This document shows, in pieces, positions 22,704-35,165 of a stretch of DNA of 64,000 nt. Below the pieces are notes generated by a model. It made no database searches. It worked only from the letters and a program-made list of their open reading frames with translations, and was not told the DNA's origin. Source of the stretch: Magnolia sinica (lineage: Eukaryota; Streptophyta; Magnoliopsida; Magnoliales; Magnoliaceae); contig NC_080588.1 of assembly GCF_029962835.1 (NCBI RefSeq), positions 15,704,001 to 15,768,000 on the forward strand, read 5' to 3'. The translations under genes and the position numbers were made by a program. The stretch's first letter is position 1, and the number at the start of each line of letters is the position of its first letter.

Positions 22704-25592
22704 CGTCACATGTTCTTGGGATGTGAGCCGCACCCTAACGAAAGGCATTGATGAGGATTTTACAGTTATTGATGTGTCACCACTGATACTCTTGAAACAA
22801 AGAAACGTTGTTCATTAAAACTGGTCCGAGAATCCCTGGTTTTCATGATTATATGTTGATGAGAAATTATCGAAAGCTCCTCGACAGTCCAGTTGAGTGA
22901 TCTGGACTGTCTATCTTTTAAAGCACACTTTTCGTGGTCCACTGTGAAAATTGCACCAGATCGGATGATTCTAGCCATCTGATCAAAAATGGAATATCAG
23001 TTGGATGATGAAGATAATTAAAAAAATTCCAATCAACAATGTGTGCCTTCTCTTTGGCAGGCCGATTTATGGTTCTAAAGAATCACTTTTTTCAGAAACC
23101 GTCCCATCCATGGCATGGAAAACGGATGGACACCAAAAGGCCATCTTATAGACGGATGGGGCCACTTGAATTGATTTGATTTTTAAATGGTAACCCGAAA
23201 AATATGTGCTGGAGCTAATCTACGGTTCGGATAGGTCAATTGGACTCTGTAACTGCCCTGTTGCAACTAGGAGCACCATAACTAATGCTACTCTGTGAGC
23301 ACTGGATAATATGAGAAATGCTTCAGTGTTCTCGGAACACTTGAGTTAAAAAGTTTCCTAATTGCATCGGTTTGCTTGGAAGTCGATCAATCAATCTGAA
23401 GTCTGAACTGTCCATTAAGTGCAGGACATATTTTATGTCCTTGCATGCAAAAGTCACATGGATAGGATTGTTGTACCCTATTTTTGAATGTTCCTTTCTA
23501 AACCAATTAGAAAGAGGTATGAGTAAAGTTGCTAGTGATGTATAGTCTCTCTCAGATCCGTTGAGATACTCAAAACGAATTATGGAGGTAGGCATATAGC
23601 TGGTTTTTATCCAGCGGTGCTAGGTCATCCATGAAGCACTAGTGACCTAGCAGAAACATGTTCCAGTTAAAGCACTAGTAACCGACCAGAAACATGATCC
23701 AATTAGCAAAGAGGCTTGGAGTGGTTATCGGTGTTGGTGATATTCTGTTTGTGGAGGTGGGGCCCATTGTTAAATGATCCAGACTAGTGAACTGATGGGC
23801 CATAAGTCACACCCAAGTTGTCTTAAAATCACCAGTTTCCTTTTGGATGCCAACCCATGGCTCAATGGTAGACAGTACGTTTCAACACTGATGTCATGGG
23901 TTGGGAGGGTGTAATTATTATTATTATTATTTTAAAATCATCAATTTCCAGCCAAAGAATAGCTATTATTTGATCTTGGGCATTAAAATTCGTATGGCCC
24001 ATGGCTCTATATGATGGGCCCCACCCACCATATCTAAGCCGGCTGTGAAAATACTGTCTTAAAAAGATTTATAAGACGGGCATGAAATTAAAGTCATTTC
24101 AAGTTATTCATTGAACCATGTTTTTAGAAGGATTGAAATGGCCAAAAATAATAGATTTTTCATAACTATCTGAATTCTAGTGCAAATGGTAAACATTTTC
24201 AGGGCATTTTATTTATTTATTTATTATATATATTTTTTTGAACGTGAGATATGGTATGATATTAAGGTGTGGAAGAAAGAACTCCAAAGCATGGGTGCTG
24301 TGGGATGCACAAACTGAATGCCAAAAGTCTGTTCATTCAAAAGAGGAAATGGATGAACTGTAAGGATGTCATCTGGGCACTATGCAGACAAAAATCCATC
24401 TTCAAAGTAATGCAACTGCAATTTAATAGAGCCTGACCTATTGATTTGCATACTAAGGTTTCTTACAATTCAATTTCATAGTACATCCAAACAGTCTTAA
24501 AATTATTGGAAAGATTCAGGCCAACCGTCAGAACTCCTACATCTGTGGGCCCCACCTTCACAGCCTAGATATACAACACAAATCACAATGGGCCCCACAG
24601 TGTCGGCCTGACAGAACTACATCACAGAGAGCCCCATGGTCACATACATCACAGTGGGCTTGAAGGTCACATACAACACACATCATGGTGAGCCCCACGG
24701 TCATGGCCTCACGGAAATCCAAACCACAGTGGGCCCCATGGTCACATACAACACAAAAAGTGGGCCCCACAACATATACAACACACTGCATGTACAAGTT
24801 GGGGTTGGGCCTTAGGCCACTCCGGTCCTGATTCCAAGTTGGGGTTGAGCCTTGGGCCACTCCGGTCCTGATTCCAAATTTAGGCAATGCCGCTGCCACC
24901 AGCACCAGCAGCAGCAGCAGCACCACCACCATTAAAAAAGAGAAAGAAAAAGAAAAAGAAAATACAAATAAACTGTTGCAAGCCGTTGAGAGAAACCAAG
25001 GGGCGTGGTAATCCCCTTTTGTACCCCATAGACCAACCGTTGCTTTCCTTACCCAGTTGGGGAGTCAATTATCTCAAATAGCACCAAAACCTCGCGATTC
25101 CAAATACCCTTAAATCCAAGTATCAAGTATCAAATACACCCAAATACAAGGTTGCCAAACAGCCCCCTAGGGGAGCAGTTGTGTTTTTTCGTTGTCAAAA
25201 ATGGCCCACTTCATGTAAAAAGACCATAGACACTACATATATCACCAGCAAATTCTTCACATAGTTTGTAACACTTCACAAGGCACCGAAGACTAACTTC
25301 TATGTTTTGAAGCTTATCAAAGGCTTCTGCCACTCTGAGGCAGTTGGATACCAAGCTTCAATTCTTCAGTGTTATATCATCTTCAAATAAGATAGTCAAT
25401 AGGAACCTCTTCAGGAGGATCGCGGGCAACAACCTATCTCAACGAGACTTGGCTTCACTCAAGCCAGAGTTTTCCCACAACTCAATTAATTGTACCACGA
25501 AGAAAAAAAATCCCTACCTCAGACCATGAATAGAAAAGTCCACATCATGTACTTGATTTAGTATCATTACCAATACAATGTCAAGGGATTGA
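22704..25592. other. Repeat-rich intergenic DNA, no gene
   Basis: No coding gene is recognised. It includes old MITE-like sequence (about 22.76-23.6 kb) and GGGCCCAC-rich stretches. There is an ATT microsatellite near 23920 and a short AGC/ACC trinucleotide run at about 24900-24930. The minus strand at 25.25-25.5 kb has exon-like pieces ('CLRVAEAFDKLQNIE') that I could not assign. Confidence 0.5.
24546..24785. repeat. Degenerate GGGCCCCAC tandem repeats
   Basis: About seven imperfect units around CACATACAACACACATCA plus GTGGGCCCCACGGTC. They resemble the units at 15.5-15.86 kb. Confidence 0.7.
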
Positions 25593-25597
25593 AGATG

Positions 25598-26300
25598 TGA
25601 CGCAGGGATGAACGTGATGAGGATAACTACTCCGAATCCACTGAGCTTCTCTGGACTCCTCACAGAGACTTCTCGAATCCACGAGGAAAGAAAGCAAAAA
25701 ATAGAAATAAATTCTAAGAAATTCGAAATTGATTAATTGATGAATAAAAACAAGTTCACAACCCTTTAAATAGGGGTACCAAGCAATGGGAAAGAAATTA
25801 GAATCAAACTACAACTCAAACTCCTAGAATCCGTGACTTACTATAAATAGTAAACTTACTATTTATAGACGGTCGTGATGTCTACTAGTGCGCAAGGTTT
25901 TTGGCAAAAAATAGTAAGTGTCCTATTTGGCTTCACCAAACTGTTCTCCTAATTATTCTAAGCTCTTTTCACGTTGGGCGCAACTCCTAAAGCCCGACGG
26001 ATGAAGAGTTATAATCAAACTAAAACTTATTATTTATAGTAGAAACGAAATTAAAACAGGAAAACGACCGTTGATCCAGGGGTTTTTCTCAATTCCGAGC
26101 TACGCAACCCAGCATAGCAGGGTTGGTTGGCTTCAATAGCTCGTTCTACCCCAAAATCATATATTTTACGTCAGATAACTCATTCCGGATTGCAAGATAC
26201 GCTCGATTTAAGGTTCGATGGTCTGGATCACTTCTGTCGTCGACCGGGCCTTTTTTGATCCATCTTGGCCATGTAACTTTCCGCGACCCGCTCTACATCA
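25598..26300 (-). repeat. 3' LTR of the gypsy element
   Basis: It matches 30840-31532 throughout, with small indels. Its upstream neighbour on the minus strand is the purine tract GTGGAGGAGAC (26311-26301), the likely plus-strand primer. The pol frame runs about 70 bp into this LTR. Confidence 0.93.
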
Positions 26301-29300
26301 GTCTCCTCCACTTCAAAAGAACTCGTCCTCGAGTTCTCGTCATGCTCTGGTTCATGATACTCGGTTAGGTCCGTGACATTGAAAGTTTGTGAGATTGCCA
26401 TGTCATCTGGAAGATCAACAACATAAGCGTTGTCATTGATCTTTCGGATGATTGGTACCGGTCTAATCTTCTTATTTTTTAACTTGTTGTACGTCCTGGT
26501 TGGAAATCTCTCTTTACGCAGATGGACCATAACACGGTCGCCCACCTCAAACACTTTTTGTCGCCGATGCTTGTCCGCTTGTTCCTTGTACTTCTCGTTC
26601 GAGGCATGTAGCTTGGTCTGCACTTCTGCATGGATGTCCATGATCTTGTCTGCCATATGTTCTGCTGCAATGCTCGTGCCTGGGTGCTTGGGCAGAGCGA
26701 CCAAGTCAAGTGTGTGGCGAGGCACTCGTCCGTAGATAATCTGGAACGGTGATTTCCCTGTCGAGCGGTTCACCATGTTGTTGAATGCAAACTCTGCTTG
26801 AGACTAGGCCAAATCCCACTGCTTCGGTTTTTCTCCTGAAATACAGCGAAGGAGGTTTCCCAACGTGCGATTCACAACTTCGGTCTGCCCATCAGTCTGT
26901 GGGTGGTAAGCACTGCTGAATTGAAGTCATATATCGAATCGATTTTATAAAGTCCACTAAAAGTGGCTAATGAACTTCGTGTCACGATTGGAAGTAATGG
27001 TCTTGGGGACCTCGTGTAGCCGTACGACCTCCCTGAAAAATAAATTCGCCACGTGTGTTGCATCGAGGGTCTTCTTGCATGGGATAAAGTGCGCCATCTT
27101 GGAGAAACGATCTACTACCACGAATACCGAATCCATGCCGCATTGTGTTCGTGGGAGACCAAGCACGAAGTCCATTGATAAATCCTCCCAAGGACCGTTA
27201 GGTACAGGTAACGGGGTGTAGAGGCCCGTATCCTGAGATTGCCCCTTGGAGGTCTGACAAACATGGCAACGTTGTACGGCTTTTCCCACATCGCGTACTA
27301 ATTGCGGCCAGTAATACCGCTCTTCCACAAGAGCTCGCGTCTTGTCTCACCCCAGGTGTCCACCGAGGCCACCTCCATGTAGCTCCTGAATAATCTGCTC
27401 CCTTAGAGAACTTTGGGGGATGCACAATCGATTCCCTTTAAAGAGAAAATTGCCTGTATATGAAGGTCACTGGGGTGACCTTCTTGGCACTTCATCCAAG
27501 AATCTTTGAAGTCATCATCCTCGGCATATAGCTCTTTGAGACAGTCGAAGCCGACCACCTCGTTGCTCATCGTAACAAGTAGTGATGCACGACGGCTAAG
27601 TGCATCAGCCACCTTGTTCTGCTGCCCTGACTTGTGCTTCAGAACGAACGTGAATTCCTGTAAAAATGCAACCCATCTACCATGCACACGATTCACGTTA
27701 GTCTGACTATTAATAAACTTTAATGTTGGATGGTGAGTGTACAAAACAAACTCTCTTTGAATCAGATAATGCCGCCAATGTCGCAGCGCCTGAACAACTG
27801 CGTACAACTCAAGCTCATAAGTCGACCACTTCTTTCAAGCTTCGCTGAGCTTTTCGCTGTAGAAGGCTACTGGCCTGTCTTCCTGTGATAATACTCTTCC
27901 AATTCTGACGTACGAAGCGTCATACTCAACCTCAAACAATTTGTCAAAATTATGAAGCACTAAAACCGGTGTTGTAGACAAACGATGCTTGATCTAATGA
28001 AAGCTCTTGTCAGCTTTATCGGTCCACTGGAACGGTCCTTTTTTCATGCAATCTGTTATAAGCGCGACTATGGTGCTAAAATCTCACACAAATCCACGAT
28101 AGAAAGTCGCCAACCCGTGAAAACTCCTCACCTCATGAATATTTGTCGGGATCGGCCATTCCCTAATAGCTCGCACCTTTTCATCGTCCACACGAATGCT
28201 TGTGAACGTCACAACAAATCCTAGAAATAACAAGCTGTCAGTTAAAAAACTACACTTCTTCAAGTTGAGGTACAACTTGTTAATTTGTAGGACCTGCAGC
28301 ACCTGCCTGAGATGTTTCCTGTGCTCCGCCTCATCCTGGCTATATATCAATATGTCATCAAAATATACTACCACAAATCGGCCAGTGAACGGTTTTAGAA
28401 CTTGATTCATCAAACGCATAAAAGTACTTGGTGCGTTCGATAGGCCGAAGGGCATGACCAACCACTCATACAACCCTTCCTTGGTCTTGAATGCCGTTTT
28501 CCACTCATCACCGGGTTGAATACGAATCTGATGGTACCCACTCCTTAGATCTAGTTTAGAGAATACCTTAGCCCCTTCTAACATATTGAGCATGTCGTCC
28601 AACCGTAGTTTGGGAACTGATATTTGATGGTAATTTTGTTGATTGCCCGACTGTCGACACACATGCGCTAGCTTCCATCTTTTTTGACGTTAATAATGCT
28701 GGTACGGCACATGGGCTCATGCTCTCTTTCAAGAGACCTTTACGAATCAATTCCTCTACTTGCCCCTGAAGTATCTCACACTCCTTCGGACTCATCCGAT
28801 AATGAGGGCGGTTGGGCAGGTTAGCCCTAGGGATGAGGTCTATGTGATGTTGGATGTCCCTTATGGGGGGCAATCCATCAGGTAAATCCTCAGGCCAGAC
28901 TTCTTTGAATTCGTTTAGCAACAGTCTTAAACTTGGAGGGATGTTTGAAGATTCCTCTTCCTCGCCCTTCACCATGACAGCGTATACCTCGTCGGTTTCC
29001 TTGGATTCCTCCATAAAATCCCGAATGGTCAAGAGGGAACTCCTCTCCACTTTAGAGGCTTCAGGGTAGTTCTCTGGTGCCATAGGGGCAATGATTATTT
29101 TTCGACTATCCTTGACGTATATGTAAACATTATCTCGTCCCCTATGCGTCGCATCACGGTCCGACTGCCAGGGTCGACGAGTAACATATGACAAGCTTCC
29201 ATATCGACCACGTCACAAAGTATTTGATCCTTATAATTTTTGTCAATTGAAAACAAGATAGTGCATTGTTCAGTTACCTTGGTCTCATTCACCTTTTTTA

Positions 29301-30806
29301 TCCAGCCGAGAGAGTACGAGGAAGGATGTTTCATCGTTGGTAGCCGCAACTTGTCCACCATCACTCTCGAGACGATATTCTCGCTACTACCATTGTTTAT
29401 GATCACATCACAGACCTTTCCGTTAACAGTGCAGCGAGTACGAAATATATTGTATCGTTATGGATGTAATTCTTTTCGTGGGACATATAGTAATCGCCTC
29501 ATAACTAGAAATTTACCACGATCTTCGCCCGTCATTTCATCGCCACCTGCTATTTCTTCAGTAATTTGTTCATGTTCATCAAAGCGATGGTCTTCTTCTA
29601 CGGCCTCATCTTCAGTGCCCCCTTCGTTTATAGTCAAGTGTGCCGCGGGACGTTGAAGACAAGTGTTTGATAAGTGGCCTGGTTGGCCATAGCGGTAACA
29701 ATTGTTCGACCTTGGCCAAGCATAAGGATTTGGAATCCTACTCGGACCCGATGTTGTGGGTGCTACACGTTGAGGTCTGGATGAGCCGCTCCTCGTATCA
29801 CGGTTTGCGGTTATAAGAAGTTGAGATACTGGGTCTTTTTCTCGTGGCAGCACTGGATCCTGTGCGACCCTTCATGGGGGGTCGAGTTGAAGGATATGGA
29901 CGAGTAGGAGTTCTTGCAAGTTGTGTTTCTACCCTGCCCACCAATTGAACTGCTTCATCCAGTCCCGACTGGGTACATATGAACTCGGTCCTGAATTGTC
30001 GGTCGCAACCCATCTATAAATCGTGTCACCTTCTGTGACTCAGATTCTGACAGATCGTTTCGTGCAACCAACCGTTGGAATTCTTCAGTGTAATCTGTGA
30101 CTGTTCGATTTTCTTGTCTGCAATTTTGATATTGTTGGAATAATATCTGCTCATAATCACTGGGGAGGAATCGAGATCGAAGAAGACGTCTCATCCATGG
30201 CCATGATGAGATGGGCGCCCTGTTTTGGCGGGCTCGGGAGAGTTGTAATTGTTCCCATCATGCAGAAGTACCAGATTTTAATTTAAACGTTACCAAATTT
30301 ACCCTTTTATGATCTGGCACGTCCTTGTAATCAAAATATCTCTCTACTTCGGCTAGCCAATCGAGAAAATCTTCTATACGTAATAAACCGTTAAAACTAA
30401 GAAGTTCAGCCTTACCTCGATAGTCTCTTTCAGCACGATCTAAATGATCACCTCCATGGATTGGTCGTCGAGCAAAACCCTCATTAAGGTCCTCGTCGCT
30501 AGAACTTGAATCATCTGGTGTAGCCCTACGGTTTGCCACTGGTAATGCTCTACGAAAATTGGGATTGCGACGTACAGCAACCATGGGCGGTGGAGCCACT
30601 ATGGGTGGGGGAGCAACCAAAGGTCGTGGAGCACCGCCTAGGGCTCGGGGCTGGAGTAGCGCATCCGCAAGATGGTCGAGAATTAACTGCAGCCCTTGCA
30701 TGGTCAACTGACTCTCCTGGTGGAAAGCTTCCATTCTTTTCGAAAGATAACGAATCCCTGTATCACCATCCACAGGATTTTGATTCATACATTCATTATT
30801 TGTCAT
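26228..30806 (-). pseudogene. gypsy gag-pol polyprotein, multiply frameshifted
   Basis: The order on the minus strand is gag, protease, reverse transcriptase, RNase H, integrase, as in Ty3/gypsy. Gag starts at ATG 30806 ('MTNNECMNQNP'), 20 bp after the primer site. Its retrotrans_gag core lies at 30194-29955 ('LFQQYQNCRQENRTV'). The zinc knuckle 'CYRYGQPGHLSNTC' has Tyr instead of the second Cys. The protease has 'IINNGSSENIV', with Asn where the catalytic Asp is expected. RT (about 28790-28090) keeps '[11 protein letters not shown]'. RNase H lies near 27800-27590, ending 'KVADALSRRA'. Integrase (27328-26957) has '[10 protein letters not shown]' and 'MDFVLGLP', but 'TSNRDTKF' where SDRD is usual. 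The C-terminus has a GPF/Y-like module (about 26480-26350). Several frameshifts and stops separate these parts. No chromodomain was recognised; the lineage may be a chromovirus such as Reina or CRM. Confidence 0.92.
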
Positions 30807-30825
30807 CGGCCCAAGGGGGATCTTC

Positions 30826-30837
30826 GCTCTGATACCA
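30826..30837 (-). promoter_or_regulatory. Primer-binding site (initiator tRNA-Met)
   Basis: The minus strand reads TGGTATCAGAGC, the complement of the plant initiator tRNA-Met 3' end, two bases inside the 5' LTR. Confidence 0.92.
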
Positions 30838-30839
30838 AT

Positions 30840-31532
30840 TGACGCAGGGATGAACGTGATGAGGATAACTACTCCAAATCCACGGAGCTTCTCTGGACTC
30901 CTCACAGACTCGAATCCACGAGGAAAGAAAGCAGAAAATAGAAATAAATTCTAAGAAATTCGAAATTAATTAATTGATGAATAAAAATGAGTTCACAACC
31001 CTTTAAATATGAGTAACAAGCAATGAGAAATAAATCAGAATCAAACTACAACTCAAACTCCTAGAATCCGCGACTTACTATAAATAGTAAACTTACTATT
31101 TATAAACGGTTGTGATGTCTACTAGTGCGCAAGGTTTTTGGCCAAAAATAGTGTCTTATTTGGCTTCACCAAACCGTTCCTCTAATTATTCTAAGCTCTT
31201 TTCACGTTGGGTGCAACTCCTAAAGCCAGACGGATGAAGAGTTATAATCAAACTAAAACTTACTATTTATAGTAAAAACAAAATTAAAACAGGGAAACGA
31301 CCGTCGATCCAGGGGTTTTTTACAATTCCGGGCTGCGCAACCCGGCGTAGCGGGGTTCGTTGGCTTTAGTAGCTCGTTCTACCCCAAAATCATATATTTT
31401 ACATAGATAACTCATTCCGGATTGCAAGATACACCCGATTTAAGGTTCGATGGTCTGGATCACTTCTGTCATCGACCGGGCCTTTTCTGATCCATCTTGG
31501 CCATGTAATTGTCCGCGACCCGCTCTACATCA
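30840..31532 (-). repeat. 5' LTR of the gypsy element
   Basis: Direct copy of 25598-26300. On the minus strand it begins TGATGTAGAGCGGG and ends CATCCCTGCGTCA. Confidence 0.93.
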
Positions 31533-31537
31533 AGATG

Positions 31538-32753
31538 ATAATGCTTTCACCAAGCACATCCAAGACTTGCCCGTTCAAATGAAGAAGAAAAATTAAAGAA
31601 AGCAATGCTAGATACTAAGAAACTGCAAATGAACATCAACGAGAGCAGATTCGTAATAGTTCATCTCTGGGAACAAAAGTATCAAGAAAAACTTACAAGT
31701 CTAAAAGGATATGGTTCATGCTGAGTAAAGAGAGAGTTGGGAGACAATGCCTACAAAATTAAGTTGCCAAATGACTTGAATATATTGCCGACTTTCAATG
31801 TAGCGTTTGTTTGGGTATCAGCGTTTGTTTGGGTATCATGGCAAGGTGTCTAACGTGTAAAATGAAGTCATTGTCAATATGTATAAACAACTCTTGAAAA
31901 TAAATTAATAAACAAGTTGAACAAGTATTGCACATGAAGATCACTGACACTCAACAAAATCAATACAAGCAATAAAGCCTATTCTAAATGCACATGGATT
32001 AAGGGCAACAAGTAAAGATCGGATCAAGACCTTTATTACTTGTATGAAGTGTCCAACTTGTCCAAGTCGAGTCTTTTCAACGTAGGAAGAATAATGCAGG
32101 CCCATGACCGACGGGAGGAATGATGTAGGCCCATAGCCAACTGTAGGGCCCAACATGTGTTAATCTTGGATTGTTTGTGGTAAGATTTGCGGCTTAAATG
32201 TCAGAGATCACGTTTGTTATTTGTGGAGGATAAGGAGGCTAATGTGAGAGAAGATTTAATTAATGATTTTATGGTATTTAGTAGATGTTTTTTTGGTATT
32301 TTTAAACCAGATCTTTGTTAATGAGATTTTTACCATCTCAAAAAAAGAAAAAAGAAAAAAGAAAAAAAGAATTAATTTAAAATAAGTAAAGAATGATTTG
32401 AAATCAATCTAATTGTTGGAGAACTTTCATTAAAGATTCATAAGGATTGTCTTCAAGGACTAAAAGGAGGCGGTGGTATAGAAGGTAGGCATTCCACATT
32501 TTCTGACTTGTGTAAGTTTTCTCAAGTATTGCAAAAGAATTTAAGTTTGAATATCAACAAAGTTGCTTCTCCCCCTCAAATATTTCTTTCAAGTATATAC
32601 ATGTCTATTTCTTTGTGATTTAGAGGTCGAGATCTCATTAACTCGATAAACAGGTTCACCACATGTGGACCGGACTTACCATTCAACACTGATCAAAGTT
32701 AGGCTTTTAACAACCCGGCAGGGGAGGAGAGCAAGGTGTCATTCATGGCTTCT
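31538..32753. other. Intergenic, no gene
   Basis: A 20-bp tandem duplication (GCGTTTGTTTGGGTATCA, near 31803-31840) and an A-rich simple repeat (32340-32370) are visible. Nothing else can be supported. Confidence 0.5.
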
Positions 32754-33275
32754 AGCATCTGTTTGGAAAGTGGGATTAAACGGTATGTAATTGCATTAGA
32801 TGGAATTAACACTATTATTGCACAATGGAATTAATACTATTATTGCACAATGATTGCATGTCTGGAAAAACCATGGTATATTCACTATCCAAACTCACGT
32901 TTGAGATCAAATTCTTCCCATGGGAAAAACACTATATCAAGTGGAACTTGCGTTACGTTTGATGGACCATGTAATTGTAATCAACAGGCTGGATTTCACA
33001 CCTGATATGAGCCACCTGGACGCATATGCAGCCTGAATGTCATGTGTAAAGGGCACATGGATGGACGACGTGGATAAAACATATGCATCAATGTGAGGTC
33101 CACGGATGTAGTGGATTTTGAGATCCACTAGAAATCCTGCGATATCTACTGTTGGGACTGGATGATATAATACCTATATTAATCCAATCCCTTCCGTCGT
33201 TTCCACACCCCAGATGGAATTTGCATGGGACCAAATGCAATTCCATACCACCTAATCCACTTTCCATACAGGCCC
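32754..33275. mobile_element. TIR element (MITE), about 0.52 kb
   Basis: The left end (TGTTTGGAAAGTGGGATTA, then GGTATG and AATTGCATT) is inverted at the right end (AATGCAATTCCATACC, AATCCACTTTCC, ATACAGGCCC). An imperfect 27-bp tandem duplication sits at about 32807-32855. The TIR tip resembles Tourist/Harbinger or hAT MITEs. No clear target duplication was found. Confidence 0.6.
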
Positions 33276-33954
33276 CAACTGCTGCCAGCCAATCACGAAA
33301 CATCTCACTACTAGACGCACCATACAATTCCACCTCACGAGCACAACTGAGAACGTAGGAAATAATACTTACATGGTAGACAGGCGTGGATCAGGCGGAT
33401 TAGGCAAATATTTCTCAATGGCCCAAATGCTAACTATATTGATTACTGTGTGGGAAAAACACAGCATAAATCATTAAAAAAAATTGGCAGTTGTGAGATA
33501 TAGAAAACTATCTAGAGAAGCTGAAACATGGAGGCAATTGACAAGGCAATTCAAAGTGCACACAAACGTGTGAAATCCATGCCTGTCATTAGGCGGGACC
33601 ACCATGAACCTTCATCTGCACTAAAATCCTGCCCATTGCATATCTGATGAGACATAGGACTACAATGGATATAAGATGTTGATCACCTTTTTTTCTGCCC
33701 CATCCATTTTCATCATCCAATGGTGTCATATATGATAAGCAAGTCAGACTGCTTTTAGTCCAGCCATTTTTTCAGCAGGACCGATCCACACAACAATCCT
33801 GCATGGGCCTTGCAAATCACCTCCTCAATGTCTCCTTGCAGGAGTTGCTTATTCATCCTCATAACATTCACTTATCATATATAGCAAGAAAAAGTCTCTT
33901 CCACACACACACATTAAAATAAAAACAAGAATATGTAGCAAAGATTTTTCGTGC
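33276..33954. other. Intergenic, no gene
   Basis: No coding region is recognised. Short 'GGGACCACCATG'-type stretches resemble other MITE remnants of the window. Confidence 0.4.
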
Positions 33955-35165
33955 ATCAGGGATTTCACAGAATTCGAAAAGCCATCGTAAGAATGCCACA
34001 GCACATTCACATTTCCAGCAGACCAAAAAAAGAAATTAAAAGGAAAAGAAAATGAATGCTTTAAGAAAATAGAAAATAAAAAGATGTATTTAGAGGCATT
34101 TCCTTAAAGGAGGAGAAAAGGACGAAGAAAAAGAAAAGGGAAAACTGGTGTGATAGGATTAACTGCCCAGTTTATTGACAAACCAAACCAGAACTAAAAA
34201 TCAAGCAACCACAACTGGTGAAATGAAGCATTTCCAGATACTAACTGGACCAGCAGAGCTCCCAGTTCAACCAAACCAGGTCAAACCAGTCTGATCAGGG
34301 TTTTTGAACATTGATCTGCAGTAGATTATGCATACAGGGATATTAGATAAATGCCGAGGCAAATCAATTGAAATCACACCACATTCACAGAAACCCACAA
34401 ACATGCTTAGTTCAAAACCCCATTGTAAGAATGCCGCATCCCAATATCACATTCATATTTCCAGCAGAAAAAAGAACATTACTTCAATTTATTTTTTTAT
34501 TTTTATTTTTTTTAAAAAAGGTGAACATTTTGAGAAAATAGAAAATAAAAAGATGTATCTAGAGGCATCCAAAGGAGGAGGAGAAAAGCAGAAAGTGGCA
34601 TGACATGCTGAACTGCCCAGCAAGGTGTTCCGTAACGGTAACGGTGGCCGTAACGGCCACCACCATTACCTTTACGATATGGGGCACAACGGCTGTTATT
34701 ATTTATTTATTTTTTTGAAAAAAACCTCAAAAAACCTGTATCTGCCCAGTAATGTTGATTAAAAGTATGAAAAACTTGTATCTGCCTCGTAATAGACCAT
34801 TACAGGGCTATTATGGCCTTTACAGGGACGTAATGTGCCATTAACGGCAATTATAGGTCATTTTTTCCATAATGGCTGTTACAGCCGTTACGATCCCGAA
34901 ACGCGTAATGGTTGCCACCGTTACCTTTACGTAACGGCTTTTATGGCACACCATGCTGCCCAGTTAAAGGGCAAACCAAACCAGGACTAAAGACCAAGCC
35001 ACCATAGATGGTAAAACATCTGCAGATCTAACTGGACCACAGAGTTCCCCATTCTATCAAAACAGGTCAAACTAACCAGTCTAATCTGGTTTTTTGAATG
35101 TTTCTCTGCAGTATATTACACATACAGGAATACTAGAGAACGCTTGGGCAAATCACTTGAAATGT
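33955..35165. repeat. Old tandem duplication (about 0.42 kb unit), second copy carrying a MITE
   Basis: Copy 1 (about 33955-34375) and copy 2 (about 34380-35165) share GAAAATAGAAAATAAAAAGATGTAT, AACTGCCCAG, CAAACCAAACCAG and ACATACAGG in the same order. Copy 2 is longer mainly because a 335-bp MITE (34621-34955) interrupts it. Confidence 0.75.
34621..34955. mobile_element. hAT-type MITE, 335 bp, with perfect 8-bp TSD
   Basis: CTGCCCAG is found at 34613-34620 and 34956-34963. The element starts CAAGGTGTTCCGTAACGG and ends GGCACACCATG, an imperfect TIR. The subterminal part is rich in GTAACGG and CCGTTAC. The 8-bp duplication and CARGG-like tip fit the hAT superfamily. The empty site is visible in the sister copy of the tandem duplication. 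Confidence 0.88.

Larger units (their letters stand above)
25598..31532 (-). mobile_element. Full-length Ty3/gypsy retrotransposon, inactivated
   Basis: Two LTRs (703 and 693 bp) in direct orientation flank a gag-pol region on the minus strand. The 5-bp target duplication AGATG is exact (25593-25597 and 31533-31537). The LTRs start TG and end CA. A primer-binding site for initiator tRNA-Met and a polypurine tract are in the correct places. The LTRs look about 94-95% identical by eye, so the insertion is moderately old. Confidence 0.95.

Noticed and set aside
25250-25530. Exon-like minus-strand pieces ('CLRVAEAFDKLQNIE', 'VVQLIELWENSG')
   Set aside because: They look protein-like, but no splice structure or family could be recognised and nothing continues them nearby, so no gene is called.
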